From an uncultured Gemmatimonadota bacterium (GTDB lineage: Bacteria; Gemmatimonadota; Gemmatimonadetes; Gemmatimonadales; GWC2-71-9): 13,542 nucleotides of DNA. This document shows positions 1-7,499 of the stretch, one piece after another. Location: NCBI GenBank assembly GCA_946887295.1, contig CAMPKP010000093.1, forward strand, positions 1 through 13,542. Reading direction: 5' to 3'. A program made the translations under genes and the position numbers. The notes beneath the pieces are model-generated. The model worked only from the letters and a program-made list of their open reading frames with translations. It made no database searches and was not told the DNA's origin. Position 1 is the first letter of the stretch, and every line of letters starts with the position of its first letter.

Positions 1-504
1 CTGGTCTTCAACTTCATCGACCAGCTCACCCACGGCCGCACCGAGAACTCGACCCTGTACGAGGTGGCCCGCGACACGTCGGCGCTCCGGAATCTCACCC
101 GCACCTGGTTCGAGCGCTCGCCGCTGTGGGATGCGCTCCGCGAGGCCGAGCGGCGAGGCGTGCCGGTGCTGCTCACGACCGATCACGGCTCGATCCACTG
201 CCACACGCCCGCCACCGTCTTCGCCAAGCGGGACACGACCTCCAACCTCCGGTACAAGTTCGGCGACGACCTCCGGGCCCAGGAGGCCGACGCCGCCCTG
301 GTGGTGGACGATCTGCCGGCCTATGGACTGCCGGCGCGCGCGCCCGGCACCCGGCTGCTCCTCGCCACCGGCGACCGCTTCTTCGTCTACCCCACCAAGC
401 TCCGCGAGTACCAGGCCCGGTACCGCGGCGCGTTCCTCCACGGCGGCGTGTCGCCGGAGGAGGTCATCCTCCCCATCGCCCTGCTCACCCCGCGCCACGC
501 CTGA
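1..504 (+). CDS. PglZ-domain (PorX-type) protein, C-terminal part; 5' end outside window
   Basis: The reading frame is open from base 1 and gives 167 residues before TGA, so only the C-terminal end is present. It matches the end of the PglZ/alkaline-phosphatase-fold domain found in PorX-type response regulators. Visible landmarks are TTDHGS at window residues 59-64, whose Asp-His pair is a metal ligand motif in this superfamily, and LHGGVSPEE around residue 147, where the His is the late metal ligand. In PorX the N-terminal receiver domain is followed by this phosphohydrolase domain, which acts on oligonucleotides; whether a receiver domain exists here cannot be seen. The next gene, an ABC exporter, starts two bases after the stop, so the two are probably co-transcribed. 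An ordinary PglZ phosphatase without a receiver is the main alternative. Confidence 0.8.
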   Translation: MVFNFIDQLTHGRTENSTLYEVARDTSALRNLTRTWFERSPLWDALREAERRGVPVLLTTDHGSIHCHTPATVFAKRDTTSNLRYKFGDDLRAQEADAALVVDDLPAYGLPARAPGTRLLLATGDRFFVYPTKLREYQARYRGAFLHGGVSPEEVILPIALLTPRHA

Positions 505-506
505 CG

Positions 507-2342
507 GTGCGGACCGAGGCTCGGCTCCTGAGGCTGGTGCGGCCGTACTGGAGGCTGCTGGCCGCCGGACTCGTCGTCACCTTCCTCGCCTCGGTGCTCG
601 ACGGGTTCGTGCTCGTCGTGCTCATCCCGCTGCTCAAGAACCTGTTCGGCACGGCCGGGGAGCTGCATGCGGGCTCGACCCAGCTCGAGGAGTTCGTGGA
701 GCGGCTGGTCGGTCCCCTGGTGGCGGGGCTCACCCCCGCGGAGGCGGCGGGGCGGCTGGTGATCGTGCTGGTGCTGGGACTGCTGCTCAAGAACTCGCTC
801 TCCTACCTCTCCAGCCAGATCACCGTGCGGGCCCAGGAGGGGCTGGTCCGCGACCTCCGCACCCGGCTCTTCGACCACCTCCTCACCCTCGACCTGGGCT
901 TCTTCCAGCGGACCCGCGCGGGGCAGGTCATCTCCGCGATGATGACCGAGGTGGACCAGACCAAGTCGGTGATCACCGCCTCCCTGGTCTCGCTGTTCCA
1001 GAACCTGGTCGTGGTGGCGGTGACGCTCGTGGTGCTGAGCCAGATCTCGATGCGGCTCACCCTCTTCACGCTGGCCTTCGTGCCGCTGCTGGTGATCTTC
1101 CTCCAGCGGCTGGTCCGCCGGCTGCGGCGCCACGCGCGGGCCCGGAGCAAGGAGCGGGGCGAGGTCACCGCCACCGTCGCCGAGCGGATCGGCGCGATCC
1201 GGCTGATCCGGTCCTACGGGGAGGAGGAGCGCGAGGCGAAGGCGTTCCGCGGGCAGACCGACCGCTACCGGAAGCAGGTGATCCGCACCCAGCGGTTCTC
1301 CTCGCTCACCAGCCCGATCACCGAGGTCTTCTCCGGCTTCCTGGTCATCCTGATCCTCTGGGCCGCCACGCGGCCCGAGCTGCTGGGCCTGGAGGCGCCG
1401 CTGGCCCCCGCGACGATCATCGTCTTCCTCATGGCGGCGCTCCGGCTCACCTCCCCGCTGAAGACGATCTCGGGCTTTCCGGCGGTGATGGCGCTCGCGC
1501 TCGCGAGCGCGGAGCGGATCTTCCAGGTGCTGGACGAGCCGTCCACCGAGGTGGAGCGTCCGGGCGAAGGGGAGGCGCGATTCCATCGCGAGATCGTCTA
1601 CGACCGGGTCACCTTCAGCTACGGCAACGGCGAGCCGGTGCTCACCGACGTCTCCTTCACCATCCCCAAGGGCAAGGTCGTGGCGCTGGTGGGGCCGTCC
1701 GGGGCGGGGAAGACCACCCTGGCGGACCTGCTGCCCCGCCTTCACGACCCGACTGCCGGCAGGATCCTGCTGGACGGCGTGCCGCTCGCCCGGATCAGGC
1801 GCCGCTCGCTCCGCGCCCTCATGGGCGTCGTGAGCCAGGACACCGTGCTGCTCAACGACACGGTCTTCGCCAACATCGCCTACGGGTCGCCCGGGGCCTC
1901 GCGGGAGCGGGTCGAGGCCGCCGCGGAGGCCGCCAATGCCGCGGCGTTCATCCGCCAGCTCCCCTTCGGCTACGACACCGTGCTGGGGGAGCGGGGCACC
2001 CGGCTCTCGGGCGGCCAGCGGCAGCGCATCGCGATCGCGCGCGCCCTGCTGCGCGATCCGCCGATCCTGATCCTGGACGAGGCCACCAGCGCGCTCGACA
2101 CCGAATCGGAGCGGCTGGTGCAGCAGGCCATCGACCGATTGATGCGGGAGCGCACCGTGCTGGTGATCGCCCACCGGCTGGCCACCGTGCGGGATGCCGA
2201 CGAGATCGTGGTGCTCGACGAGGGCCGGGTGGTCCAGCGGGGCTCGCACGACGCGCTCTACCGCGCCGGCGGGCTCTACCGCCGGCTTCACGACCTGCAG
2301 TTTCGCGAGGATGCCGCCGAGGTCGGCGCGCGAGAGTCGTGA
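507..2342 (+). CDS. MsbA-like ABC exporter, fused permease and ATPase
   Basis: This 611-residue half-transporter has the usual length for an MsbA/lipid-exporter type protein and is expected to work as an inner-membrane homodimer. The N-terminal part, about residues 1-330, has hydrophobic helices beginning near residue 14. The ATPase domain follows from about 362: A-loop Tyr372 in FSYGNGEP, Walker A GPSGAGKT at 396-403, Q-loop Gln444, signature LSGGQ at 500-504, Walker B ILILDE at 520-525 and H-loop His556. All ATPase motifs are intact. The start is GTG at 507, two bases after the previous stop; the frame remains open upstream to 126, but that stretch is a shadow of the PglZ gene. The glycosyltransferase genes downstream suggest export of a glycolipid or lipid-linked glycan, which is inference because substrate cannot be read from sequence. 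Confidence 0.93.
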   Translation: MRTEARLLRLVRPYWRLLAAGLVVTFLASVLDGFVLVVLIPLLKNLFGTAGELHAGSTQLEEFVERLVGPLVAGLTPAEAAGRLVIVLVLGLLLKNSLSYLSSQITVRAQEGLVRDLRTRLFDHLLTLDLGFFQRTRAGQVISAMMTEVDQTKSVITASLVSLFQNLVVVAVTLVVLSQISMRLTLFTLAFVPLLVIFLQRLVRRLRRHARARSKERGEVTATVAERIGAIRLIRSYGEEEREAKAFRGQTDRYRKQVIRTQRFSSLTSPITEVFSGFLVILILWAATRPELLGLEAPLAPATIIVFLMAALRLTSPLKTISGFPAVMALALASAERIFQVLDEPSTEVERPGEGEARFHREIVYDRVTFSYGNGEPVLTDVSFTIPKGKVVALVGPSGAGKTTLADLLPRLHDPTAGRILLDGVPLARIRRRSLRALMGVVSQDTVLLNDTVFANIAYGSPGASRERVEAAAEAANAAAFIRQLPFGYDTVLGERGTRLSGGQRQRIAIARALLRDPPILILDEATSALDTESERLVQQAIDRLMRERTVLVIAHRLATVRDADEIVVLDEGRVVQRGSHDALYRAGGLYRRLHDLQFREDAAEVGARES

Positions 2343-2380
2343 TCGGGCGATCCGGAGGTTGTGATCCTGCGTCCGCGCGC

Positions 2381-2386
2381 TAGCTT
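2381..2386 (+). promoter_or_regulatory. Possible -10 box TAGCTT before the CgeB-like gene
   Basis: TAGCTT stands in an otherwise GC-rich gap, 13 nt before ATG 2400, and is followed by a short T-rich run. It fits the TANNNT pattern seen at other starts in this window and would give a leader of only a few bases. No clear -35 element is visible. Confidence 0.3.
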
Positions 2387-2399
2387 CCGTTTTTCATCC

Positions 2400-3428
2400 A
2401 TGGTGCGCGCGGTGAACGGCTCGTCTCGGACTTCCCTGGAACAATTCGACAACACCCGCGTGCTGCTGGTCGGCGCGTTCGACGAGGCGATGCACGCGCA
2501 TGCGGCGCTGCGCCGCCGCGCGCTCGAGCGGCTGGGCTGCCGGGTCAGCTCCTTCAACCTGGCCGGACCCGGCGGGCTGCTGAGCCGCCTCCGCCGGGTC
2601 GGACTGCACGACCGGATGGCCCGGGCGCTCCGGCAGACGGATCCCGCCATCGTGCTGGTGCTCGAGGGCAGCGAGCTGCCGCCCGAGCTGGTGGCGGAGC
2701 TGAAGCGGGACGGCAAGGCGCTCTGGGTCAACTGGTTCTGCGACGAGCGCCGGACTCGCGAGTCCATCTCGGCGCTGGCCGCGGCCTATGACGTGGTCTT
2801 CGTGGCCGGCAGCGCGGTCGCCGAGACCGCCGAGACCATCGGCCTGCCGCCGATGCGCTACCTGCCTCCCGGCTGCGACCCCTCGGTACACCGCCCGATG
2901 CGCTCCCGCGACCAGTTCCGCGCCAACGTGGTGTTCGCCGGCACGGCCACGCCTCACCGCGAGCGGCTGCTCTCGGAGCTGGTGGAGTTCGGCCTGGCGG
3001 TCTGGGGTCCGGGCTGGCGGAAGACCAAGCTGCGGGACTACTGCCGGGGCGAGCTGCTCGACCACGGGGACTACATCCGGGCCTACGCCGGCGCGTCCGT
3101 GGCGGTCAACGTCCAGTGCTCGGGCGAGAGCGACGGCGCGGACCCCGGGTGCAACCGCCGCCTCTTCGAGCTCGCGGCGATCGGCGTGCCCCAGGTGGTG
3201 GAAGACCGCCCCGACATCCACCGGCACTTCCGGGAGGGATCGGAGATTCTCGTCGCGCGGTCGGCGGCGGACTTCAAAGGACTCCTCTCCGAGGCGCTGC
3301 AGGACCGCGCCTGGTCGGAGCAGGTCGCCGCCGGGGCGCGGCAGCGGGCGCTGACGGAGCACACCTACATGCATCGCCTCGCCGCGATGCTCCACGACGT
3401 GGGGCTGGCGCAGCCGCTGCCGGCGTAG
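2400..3428 (+). CDS. CgeB-like glycosyltransferase (GT-B fold, Glyco_trans_1_2 type)
   Basis: The 342-residue product begins with a Rossmann-type strand (TRVLLVGAFDEA, about 19-30). Its C-terminal half reads like CgeB-type glycosyltransferases: YLPPGCDP near 154-161, VVFAGTATPHRERLL near 177-191, VWGPGW at 201-206, and GCNRRLFELAAIGVP at 250-264, the segment expected to hold the sugar nucleotide. Such enzymes transfer a sugar to a surface glycan or glycolipid in the cytoplasm; donor and acceptor are unknown. I chose ATG 2400 because it lies shortly after the TAGCTT box. An in-frame GTG at 2361 has a GGAGG only two bases upstream, too close to serve as a ribosome site, though it cannot be excluded; GTG 2403 and 2412 are also possible. 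It is a distant paralog of the minus-strand gene at 6541-7494. Confidence 0.8.
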   Translation: MVRAVNGSSRTSLEQFDNTRVLLVGAFDEAMHAHAALRRRALERLGCRVSSFNLAGPGGLLSRLRRVGLHDRMARALRQTDPAIVLVLEGSELPPELVAELKRDGKALWVNWFCDERRTRESISALAAAYDVVFVAGSAVAETAETIGLPPMRYLPPGCDPSVHRPMRSRDQFRANVVFAGTATPHRERLLSELVEFGLAVWGPGWRKTKLRDYCRGELLDHGDYIRAYAGASVAVNVQCSGESDGADPGCNRRLFELAAIGVPQVVEDRPDIHRHFREGSEILVARSAADFKGLLSEALQDRAWSEQVAAGARQRALTEHTYMHRLAAMLHDVGLAQPLPA

Positions 3429-3470
3429 CGACGACCGCGCGGCCGGTCCAGGGGGCGGGGCGGCTTACGC

Positions 3471-3533
3471 GGGAGGGTGGTGCCGCCGGGCCGCATCGGC
3501 AGCGGTACGGTGGCCCGGCGGCACCACCCTCCC
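3471..3533 (+). repeat. 22-bp perfect inverted repeat between converging genes, possible two-way terminator
   Basis: Arms 3471-3492 and 3512-3533 are exact reverse complements, 22 bp, with 19 nt between them. The stem extends inward by a G-T wobble and one C-G pair (3493-3494 with 3510-3511), and outward by three pairs (3467-3469 with 3535-3537) after one mismatch. It lies in the 140-nt gap between two genes that converge, where a shared terminator would be placed. Neither side has a T-run, so it is not a standard intrinsic terminator. The rest of the gap shows nothing else clear. A mobile palindromic repeat is the alternative. Confidence 0.85.
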
Positions 3534-3568
3534 ACGTTGGCGTTACACGACTGCGGCCGCCGCCGAGC

Positions 3569-4510
3569 TCACACTTCGGAGGAATCCAGCAGTCGTCCTT
3601 CCGGCAGAACGCCCGTCGCCAGGTAGTCCCGGAACATCCGCAGGTATCCCTCCGCCATCACGTGATGCGTGAAGTGCCGCTCGACCCAGGTGCGGCAGGC
3701 CTCCGGCGCGATCGCGTCCAGCGCCGGCCGACGCTCGATCAGCTCTTCGAGAGTGTCGCCCAGCGCGCCCACCTCGGGCGGAACGATCTCCGGCAGCGAG
3801 CCTCGCCGGGTGCCGAGAACCGGGGTTCCGCTCACCAGCCCCTCGATCAACGTGATGCCGAAGGGCTCCTCCCACAGCGCCGGCATCCAGAGGGTCCTCG
3901 CGCCCGCGATCAGGTCCGCCTTCCTGCTGCCGCCCACGCTGCCGAGGTACCTGACGTATCGGCTGAGGCTCGGGCGCCATCCGCCCGCGAGGAGCAATCT
4001 CCGCTTCAGGCGCTTCGCGCCCGAGACCGCCCACTTGTAGCCCTTCGTCGAATGGAGACGCCCGATGAAGAGGTCGTAGTCGTCCTTCTCGCTCCGGAAC
4101 CGGAACTCCTTCGGATCGAGCCCGTTGTAGACGAAGGCCTTGCTTCCGTGCCGCTCGGCGTGGTTCCGGCTGAGATAGATGATGTTCGGAGGGCCCTGGG
4201 TGCCCGGCTTCCAGTTTCCCGGCAGCACCCGCAGCCACGGCCCGTCGGGACGTGTGCGCAGCGGAGCGTAGGTGAGGAGGATGTCCAGGTCGCCGGGCAG
4301 GAGGGGCCGAATGTCGAACTCGGGCTTGCGGGCATCCCGGACCGCCACCGGAACCAGCCGCGCTTCCGGCACGTCGGACCCGGGTCCCGCGATCAGCGTC
4401 ACCCGATGGCCCGCGGCCGCGAGGCCCCGCGCGAGCCACACGACCATCCGCTGCGTACCGCCGTACCTGGGAGCCGGGAGAACGTCCCAGAAAAAAAGCG
4501 CGATGTGCAT
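3569..4510 (-). CDS. GT4-family glycosyltransferase
   Basis: This 313-residue protein has the two halves of a retaining GT-B glycosyltransferase. The N-terminus carries the glycine loop PRYGGTQ (14-20), after which WLARGLAAAGHRVTLIAG is the usual helix-strand pattern of GT4 enzymes. The C-terminal domain has FIGRLHSTKGYKWA (148-161) and the E-x7-E motif with Glu215 and Glu223 in WEEPFGITLIE, which contacts the nucleotide sugar. It is somewhat short for GT4 enzymes, which are often 350-400 residues, but no motif is missing. It is a single gene on the minus strand, facing the + gene at 4542 across 31 nt. The start is ATG 4508-4510, chosen from the family N-terminus MHIALFFWD. The donor sugar is unknown. 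Confidence 0.9.
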   Translation of the reverse strand: MHIALFFWDVLPAPRYGGTQRMVVWLARGLAAAGHRVTLIAGPGSDVPEARLVPVAVRDARKPEFDIRPLLPGDLDILLTYAPLRTRPDGPWLRVLPGNWKPGTQGPPNIIYLSRNHAERHGSKAFVYNGLDPKEFRFRSEKDDYDLFIGRLHSTKGYKWAVSGAKRLKRRLLLAGGWRPSLSRYVRYLGSVGGSRKADLIAGARTLWMPALWEEPFGITLIEGLVSGTPVLGTRRGSLPEIVPPEVGALGDTLEELIERRPALDAIAPEACRTWVERHFTHHVMAEGYLRMFRDYLATGVLPEGRLLDSSEV

Positions 4511-4519
4511 GGAGCCCGC

Positions 4520-4525
4520 AATCTA
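4520..4525 (-). promoter_or_regulatory. Possible -10 box TAGATT for the minus-strand GT4 gene
   Basis: Read on the minus strand, TAGATT ends 9 nt before ATG 4510, which would start the transcript at or very near the start codon. The identical hexamer precedes ATG 8616. No convincing -35 element or ribosome site is visible. Confidence 0.4.
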
Positions 4526-4527
4526 TG

Positions 4528-4533
4528 CATCTT
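4528..4533 (+). promoter_or_regulatory. Possible -10 box CATCTT for the + strand GT4 gene
   Basis: CATCTT ends 8 nt before ATG 4542 within the 31-nt divergent gap. It departs from TANNNT at the first base, so it is a weaker match than its minus-strand partner. TATGCA, starting at 4524, is an alternative. Confidence 0.25.
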
Positions 4534-4541
4534 GACCCGGG

Positions 4542-5654
4542 ATGCCCATTCGGGTCATGCAGGTTCTCCATCAGGGCGGCGGTGCCGGGTCGGTGAGCTC
4601 CACCCTGCATCTGAGCCTCGGCCTCCGGCGCGCCGGCGCCGAGGTGGTTTTCGTCTGCCCGCCGGAGACCGAGGTCGAGGCCCTCGCGTCCGATGGCGGG
4701 CTGACGGTGCGGCCGCTCGCACTCCGGCCCGGCGCCCGCCGAGCCAACGCGGCGGCGCTGGCGGAGGTGCTCGCGCGGCATCCGGTGGATCTCGTCAATT
4801 CGCAGAGCGCGCGGGACCGGGAGGCGCTGACCTGGCTCCGACTGGCCGGACGCCTCCCCCTGCCTCTGGTGCTCACCCGCCGGCAGATGCCGCGCACGTT
4901 TTTCCTGGAGAACTGGCTGGCCTCGCGCGCCGCCGACCGGGTCGTGGCCGTCAGCGGAGCGGTCGCGGGCGCTCTCCGCCGCCGGGGCACACCCGAGCGG
5001 AAGCTCACGGTGATCCCGAACGGTCTCGTCACCGCGCGGGTGGACCGGCCGGTCGCCGACCGTGCGCTCTTCGAGTGGAAGGATCGGATCGGGTGGGAGC
5101 CGGACCGGCGCACGGTAGGCATCGTGTCGCGGCCGAAGGACCAGCACGTCGTGCTCGAGGCGCTCGCTCGTGTGCGGACGCCGGTGCGACTGGTGCTCGC
5201 GGGCGTGGACCCGGCGGGCCCGCTCGGTCGCCGGGCCGGCGCGGTGGGCCCGCCGCACGCGGTCGTGTGCCTGCCGTTCACTCCGGAGATCGCGCCGCTG
5301 TACCGGCTGCTCGAGATCGCCCTCCTCCCCTCCCGCATGGAGGGCCTCTCCCAGGCGCTCCTGGAGGCGATGGCCCTGGGGAAGCCCGTCATCGCCTCGG
5401 CGGCCGGCGGCAATATCGACCTGGTGCGCCACGAGACCGACGGTCTTCTCGTCCCCCCGCTCGATCCGGCCGCGTGGGCGGCGGCGCTCGAGCGCCTGCT
5501 GACCGATGGGGCCCTCGCCGAGCGGCTGGGCCGGGCGGCCCGCGAGACGGCCCGGGTGACCTTCAGTCTCGACCGCACGGTGACTCGTACCCTGGACCTC
5601 TACCGGTCGCTCGCCGCCGGAGCCCCGCTTGCTCCGGCCGCTCCCCCTCGGTGA
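4542..5654 (+). CDS. GT4-family glycosyltransferase
   Basis: The 370-residue product is a retaining GT-B enzyme. The N-terminus MPIRVMQVLHQGGGAGSV has the strand and glycine-rich loop typical of GT4. The linker region holds VTVIPNGL-like sequence (KLTVIPNGL, 154-162), followed by GIVSRPKDQHVVLEAL (193-208), carrying the conserved Arg and Lys of the donor phosphate site. The E-x7-E motif is Glu267 and Glu275 in EGLSQALLEAMALGKPVIAS. It should transfer one sugar from a nucleotide donor to a growing lipid-linked glycan at the cytoplasmic face of the membrane; the sugar is unknown. It is divergent from the gene ending at 3569, and its stop is 38 nt before the GTG start chosen for the GT2 gene, so the two are probably one transcript. 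Confidence 0.9.
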   Translation: MPIRVMQVLHQGGGAGSVSSTLHLSLGLRRAGAEVVFVCPPETEVEALASDGGLTVRPLALRPGARRANAAALAEVLARHPVDLVNSQSARDREALTWLRLAGRLPLPLVLTRRQMPRTFFLENWLASRAADRVVAVSGAVAGALRRRGTPERKLTVIPNGLVTARVDRPVADRALFEWKDRIGWEPDRRTVGIVSRPKDQHVVLEALARVRTPVRLVLAGVDPAGPLGRRAGAVGPPHAVVCLPFTPEIAPLYRLLEIALLPSRMEGLSQALLEAMALGKPVIASAAGGNIDLVRHETDGLLVPPLDPAAWAAALERLLTDGALAERLGRAARETARVTFSLDRTVTRTLDLYRSLAAGAPLAPAAPPR

Positions 5655-5681
5655 GATTGTCACCCCTCATCACTCCCGAGC

Positions 5682-5685
5682 GGAG
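5682..5685 (+). promoter_or_regulatory. GGAG ribosome site that selects GTG 5693
   Basis: GGAG is separated from GTG 5693 by 7 nt, a normal spacing. It favours this start over the in-frame GTG at 5651, which overlaps the preceding TGA as GTGA. Confidence 0.5.
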
Positions 5686-5692
5686 CGAGCGC

Positions 5693-6556
5693 GTGGTCAG
5701 GATCTCCGGGTTCACCATCGTCAGGAACGCGATCAAGCTGGACTTCCCCGTGGAGGCCAGCATCCGGTCGATCCTGCCCGTGTGCGACGAAGTCGTGGTG
5801 AACGTGGGCCGGTCGGAGGACGACACGCTCGGGCTGGTCCGCTCCATCGGCGACCCGCGGATCCGGATCCTCGAGACCGAGTGGGACATGAGCCGGCGCA
5901 ACACCGTGCTCGGCGCCGAGACGCTCCGCGCGATGCGGGCCTGCTCGCACCCGTGGGGCATCTACATCCAGGCGGACGAGGTGCTGCACGAAACCGGCGC
6001 CGCGGAGCTCGCCGCCGCGGTGCGGCAGCACGACGCGGACAGCCGGGTCGAGGGACTGCTGGTGCGCTATCTCCACTTCTACGGCGGATTCGAGACCGTG
6101 GCCACCCACCGGCGGTGGTATCGCCGCGAAGTGCGCGCGGTGCGGCTCGATCCGGCGCTCGACATCCGGCCCTACCAGGGCGCCCAGGGATTCCGCGTCG
6201 GTCCCGACCATCGGAGAATCCGCGCGCGCCTGACCGGTGCGCAGATGTTCCACTACGGCTGGGCCCGGCCGGCGCAGGCGCTGAGGGAGAAGCGGGAGCT
6301 CGGCAAGACGATGTACCCCTGGCGCAACGCCGACGAGCGGCTGCCGCTGCTCGCGTGGATTCCCGGCATCCGGCCGTTCGAGGGAAGTCATCCGGCGGCC
6401 GCGCGGGAGTGGATCGAGCAGCGGTCGGAGGATCCGGAGCGGGTCATCGCGCCGAGACGGTTCGAGTGGCATCACCTGCGCTACTACGTCTCCGGCTGGA
6501 TCGAGCGGCTCACCGGCGTCCGGGTGTTCGAGTTCCGCAACTACACCATCGTGTGA
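5693..6556 (+). CDS. GT2-type glycosyltransferase
   Basis: From GTG 5693 the product is 287 residues. It is a GT-A-fold enzyme of the family 2 type: ISGFTIVRNAIKLDFP (4-19) and DEVVVNVGRSEDDT (32-45) form the nucleotide-binding part, and QADEV (93-97), with Asp95, takes the place of the metal-binding DxD region. The middle has a WYRREVRAVR segment typical of this subgroup. The start was chosen because homologous proteins begin with a short M-x-I-S-G-F and because a GGAG stands 7 nt upstream. GTG 5651, which overlaps the previous stop, would add 14 residues. Its 3' end overlaps the minus-strand gene 6541-7494 by 16 bases. This is the only GT-A-type enzyme seen in the locus; donor and acceptor are unknown. 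Confidence 0.88.
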   Translation: MVRISGFTIVRNAIKLDFPVEASIRSILPVCDEVVVNVGRSEDDTLGLVRSIGDPRIRILETEWDMSRRNTVLGAETLRAMRACSHPWGIYIQADEVLHETGAAELAAAVRQHDADSRVEGLLVRYLHFYGGFETVATHRRWYRREVRAVRLDPALDIRPYQGAQGFRVGPDHRRIRARLTGAQMFHYGWARPAQALREKRELGKTMYPWRNADERLPLLAWIPGIRPFEGSHPAAAREWIEQRSEDPERVIAPRRFEWHHLRYYVSGWIERLTGVRVFEFRNYTIV

Positions 6557-7494
6557 CCGCGGCCCTCGAGCAGCAGCGTGAGGCGATGCTGGTAGGTGTG
6601 GTGCTGCAGGGCGTGCTCCCGGCCCGCCGCGGCGATCTCGGCCCGCTCCCGGGGCAATGCCAGGTAGCGCTCCGCGAGCGCCACCGCCTCGTCGGCGCCG
6701 CGATACCAGACACAGTGCTCCCCGCCTCGCGCGAAGTCATCGCTCCCCGGCTGCCAGGCGCCGAGATAGAGTCCGCCGCAGCCCAGCACCTTCCAGATGC
6801 GATTGGAGTCGCAGGCGACCTGGGTCGCCTGGCCCGCGATCGCGTGCGCGCCGAGCGAGATCGCGGCGCCCCCCACCACCCGTGCGAAGCTCCGGCCCCA
6901 GACCGGCCCGCCGGCCACCGGAAGGCCGGCGGCATCCTCCCAGCCCGGTCCCCGCACCTGGAGGCTTCCCACCGCCGCCAGGCGGCGGAGCAGGTCGTGG
7001 CGATCGGGATACTGGCCCGATCCCACGAAGGAGAGGTCGCAGCGATAGCGGGAGGGAACCCGCGTCGCCGGCCGGTCGTAGGCCGGATCCATCGCCTGGG
7101 GGAGGAAGAGCACCTGCGGCACGCCGGCCGCCCGGTAAGCCTCGACCTGCGAGCGGCAGGTGACGAAGAGCCTCCCCGCGGCGCGGGCGAGGTCGAGCAG
7201 CTCGGGGGCGGGTGTGGGCGCGTAGTCGAAGTACCACACGCCGCCCGCGCGTCCGGCGCTCAGCTCGCGAATCTGCTCGGGCTCGAGGTGATGGGCGTGG
7301 CGGGTGAAGATGACCGCCTCGGGCTGAAACCCCTCGGCGAGACGCCGGATCAGCGCATCGGCCAGGCCGCCCAGCCTGCGGCGCCAGCCGGCCACGTCCA
7401 CCAGCCGGCAGGGATGTCCGAGGGCTCTGGCCGCGCGGACGATCGCCATCTCCGTCCGGCGCGCACCCCCGGCGCCGAGAACCACGACTCGCAT
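6541..7494 (-). CDS. CgeB-like glycosyltransferase (second copy)
   Basis: This 317-residue protein is a GT-B glycosyltransferase of the CgeB/Glyco_trans_1_2 type. It starts with a Rossmann strand and glycine loop (MRVVVLGAGGARR, 1-13). Key segments are FLPQAMDP (130-137), DLSFVGSGQYPDRHDLLRRL (153-172), RGPGWED (181-187) and DSNRIWKVLGCGG (229-241). The last is the likely donor-binding part. Its C-terminus HTYQHRLTLLL matches HTYMHRLAAML in the gene at 2400-3428, showing shared ancestry. The start is ATG 7494; an in-frame extension toward 7536 would run back over the divergent gene and is not needed. It is a single-gene unit: divergent from 7515 across 20 nt and convergent with the GT2 gene. 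Confidence 0.82.
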   Translation of the reverse strand: MRVVVLGAGGARRTEMAIVRAARALGHPCRLVDVAGWRRRLGGLADALIRRLAEGFQPEAVIFTRHAHHLEPEQIRELSAGRAGGVWYFDYAPTPAPELLDLARAAGRLFVTCRSQVEAYRAAGVPQVLFLPQAMDPAYDRPATRVPSRYRCDLSFVGSGQYPDRHDLLRRLAAVGSLQVRGPGWEDAAGLPVAGGPVWGRSFARVVGGAAISLGAHAIAGQATQVACDSNRIWKVLGCGGLYLGAWQPGSDDFARGGEHCVWYRGADEAVALAERYLALPRERAEIAAAGREHALQHHTYQHRLTLLLEGRGHTMV

Positions 7495-7499
7495 GCGAC

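Noticed and set aside
126..506. N-terminal extension of the ABC exporter
   Set aside because: It overlaps the PglZ gene in another frame and reads as Arg/Pro-rich filler; exporters of this type begin near the first membrane helix, which follows GTG 507.
387..2291. Long minus-strand open frame opposite the ABC exporter
   Set aside because: The + strand encodes an exporter with every ATPase motif intact. The antisense product is Gly/Arg/Glu/His-rich with no domain, as expected from GC-rich shadow frames.
3433..3448. Small inverted repeat GACCG/CGGTC
   Set aside because: A five-bp stem of this composition is expected by chance at this GC content.
3116..5650. Long + strand frame running into the GT2 gene
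   Set aside because: Only the part from 5693 on matches a protein family. The upstream part overlaps three other real genes in wrong frames.
3543..5663. Long minus-strand frame across two glycosyltransferase genes
   Set aside because: It covers a real minus-strand gene in another frame and a real + gene; its product is low complexity with no motif.
5651..5692. GTG 5651 (GTGA overlap with the previous stop) as start of the GT2 gene
   Set aside because: Plausible by overlap, but the added residues do not fit the family N-terminus and GTG 5693 has a GGAG at proper spacing. Kept as an alternative only.
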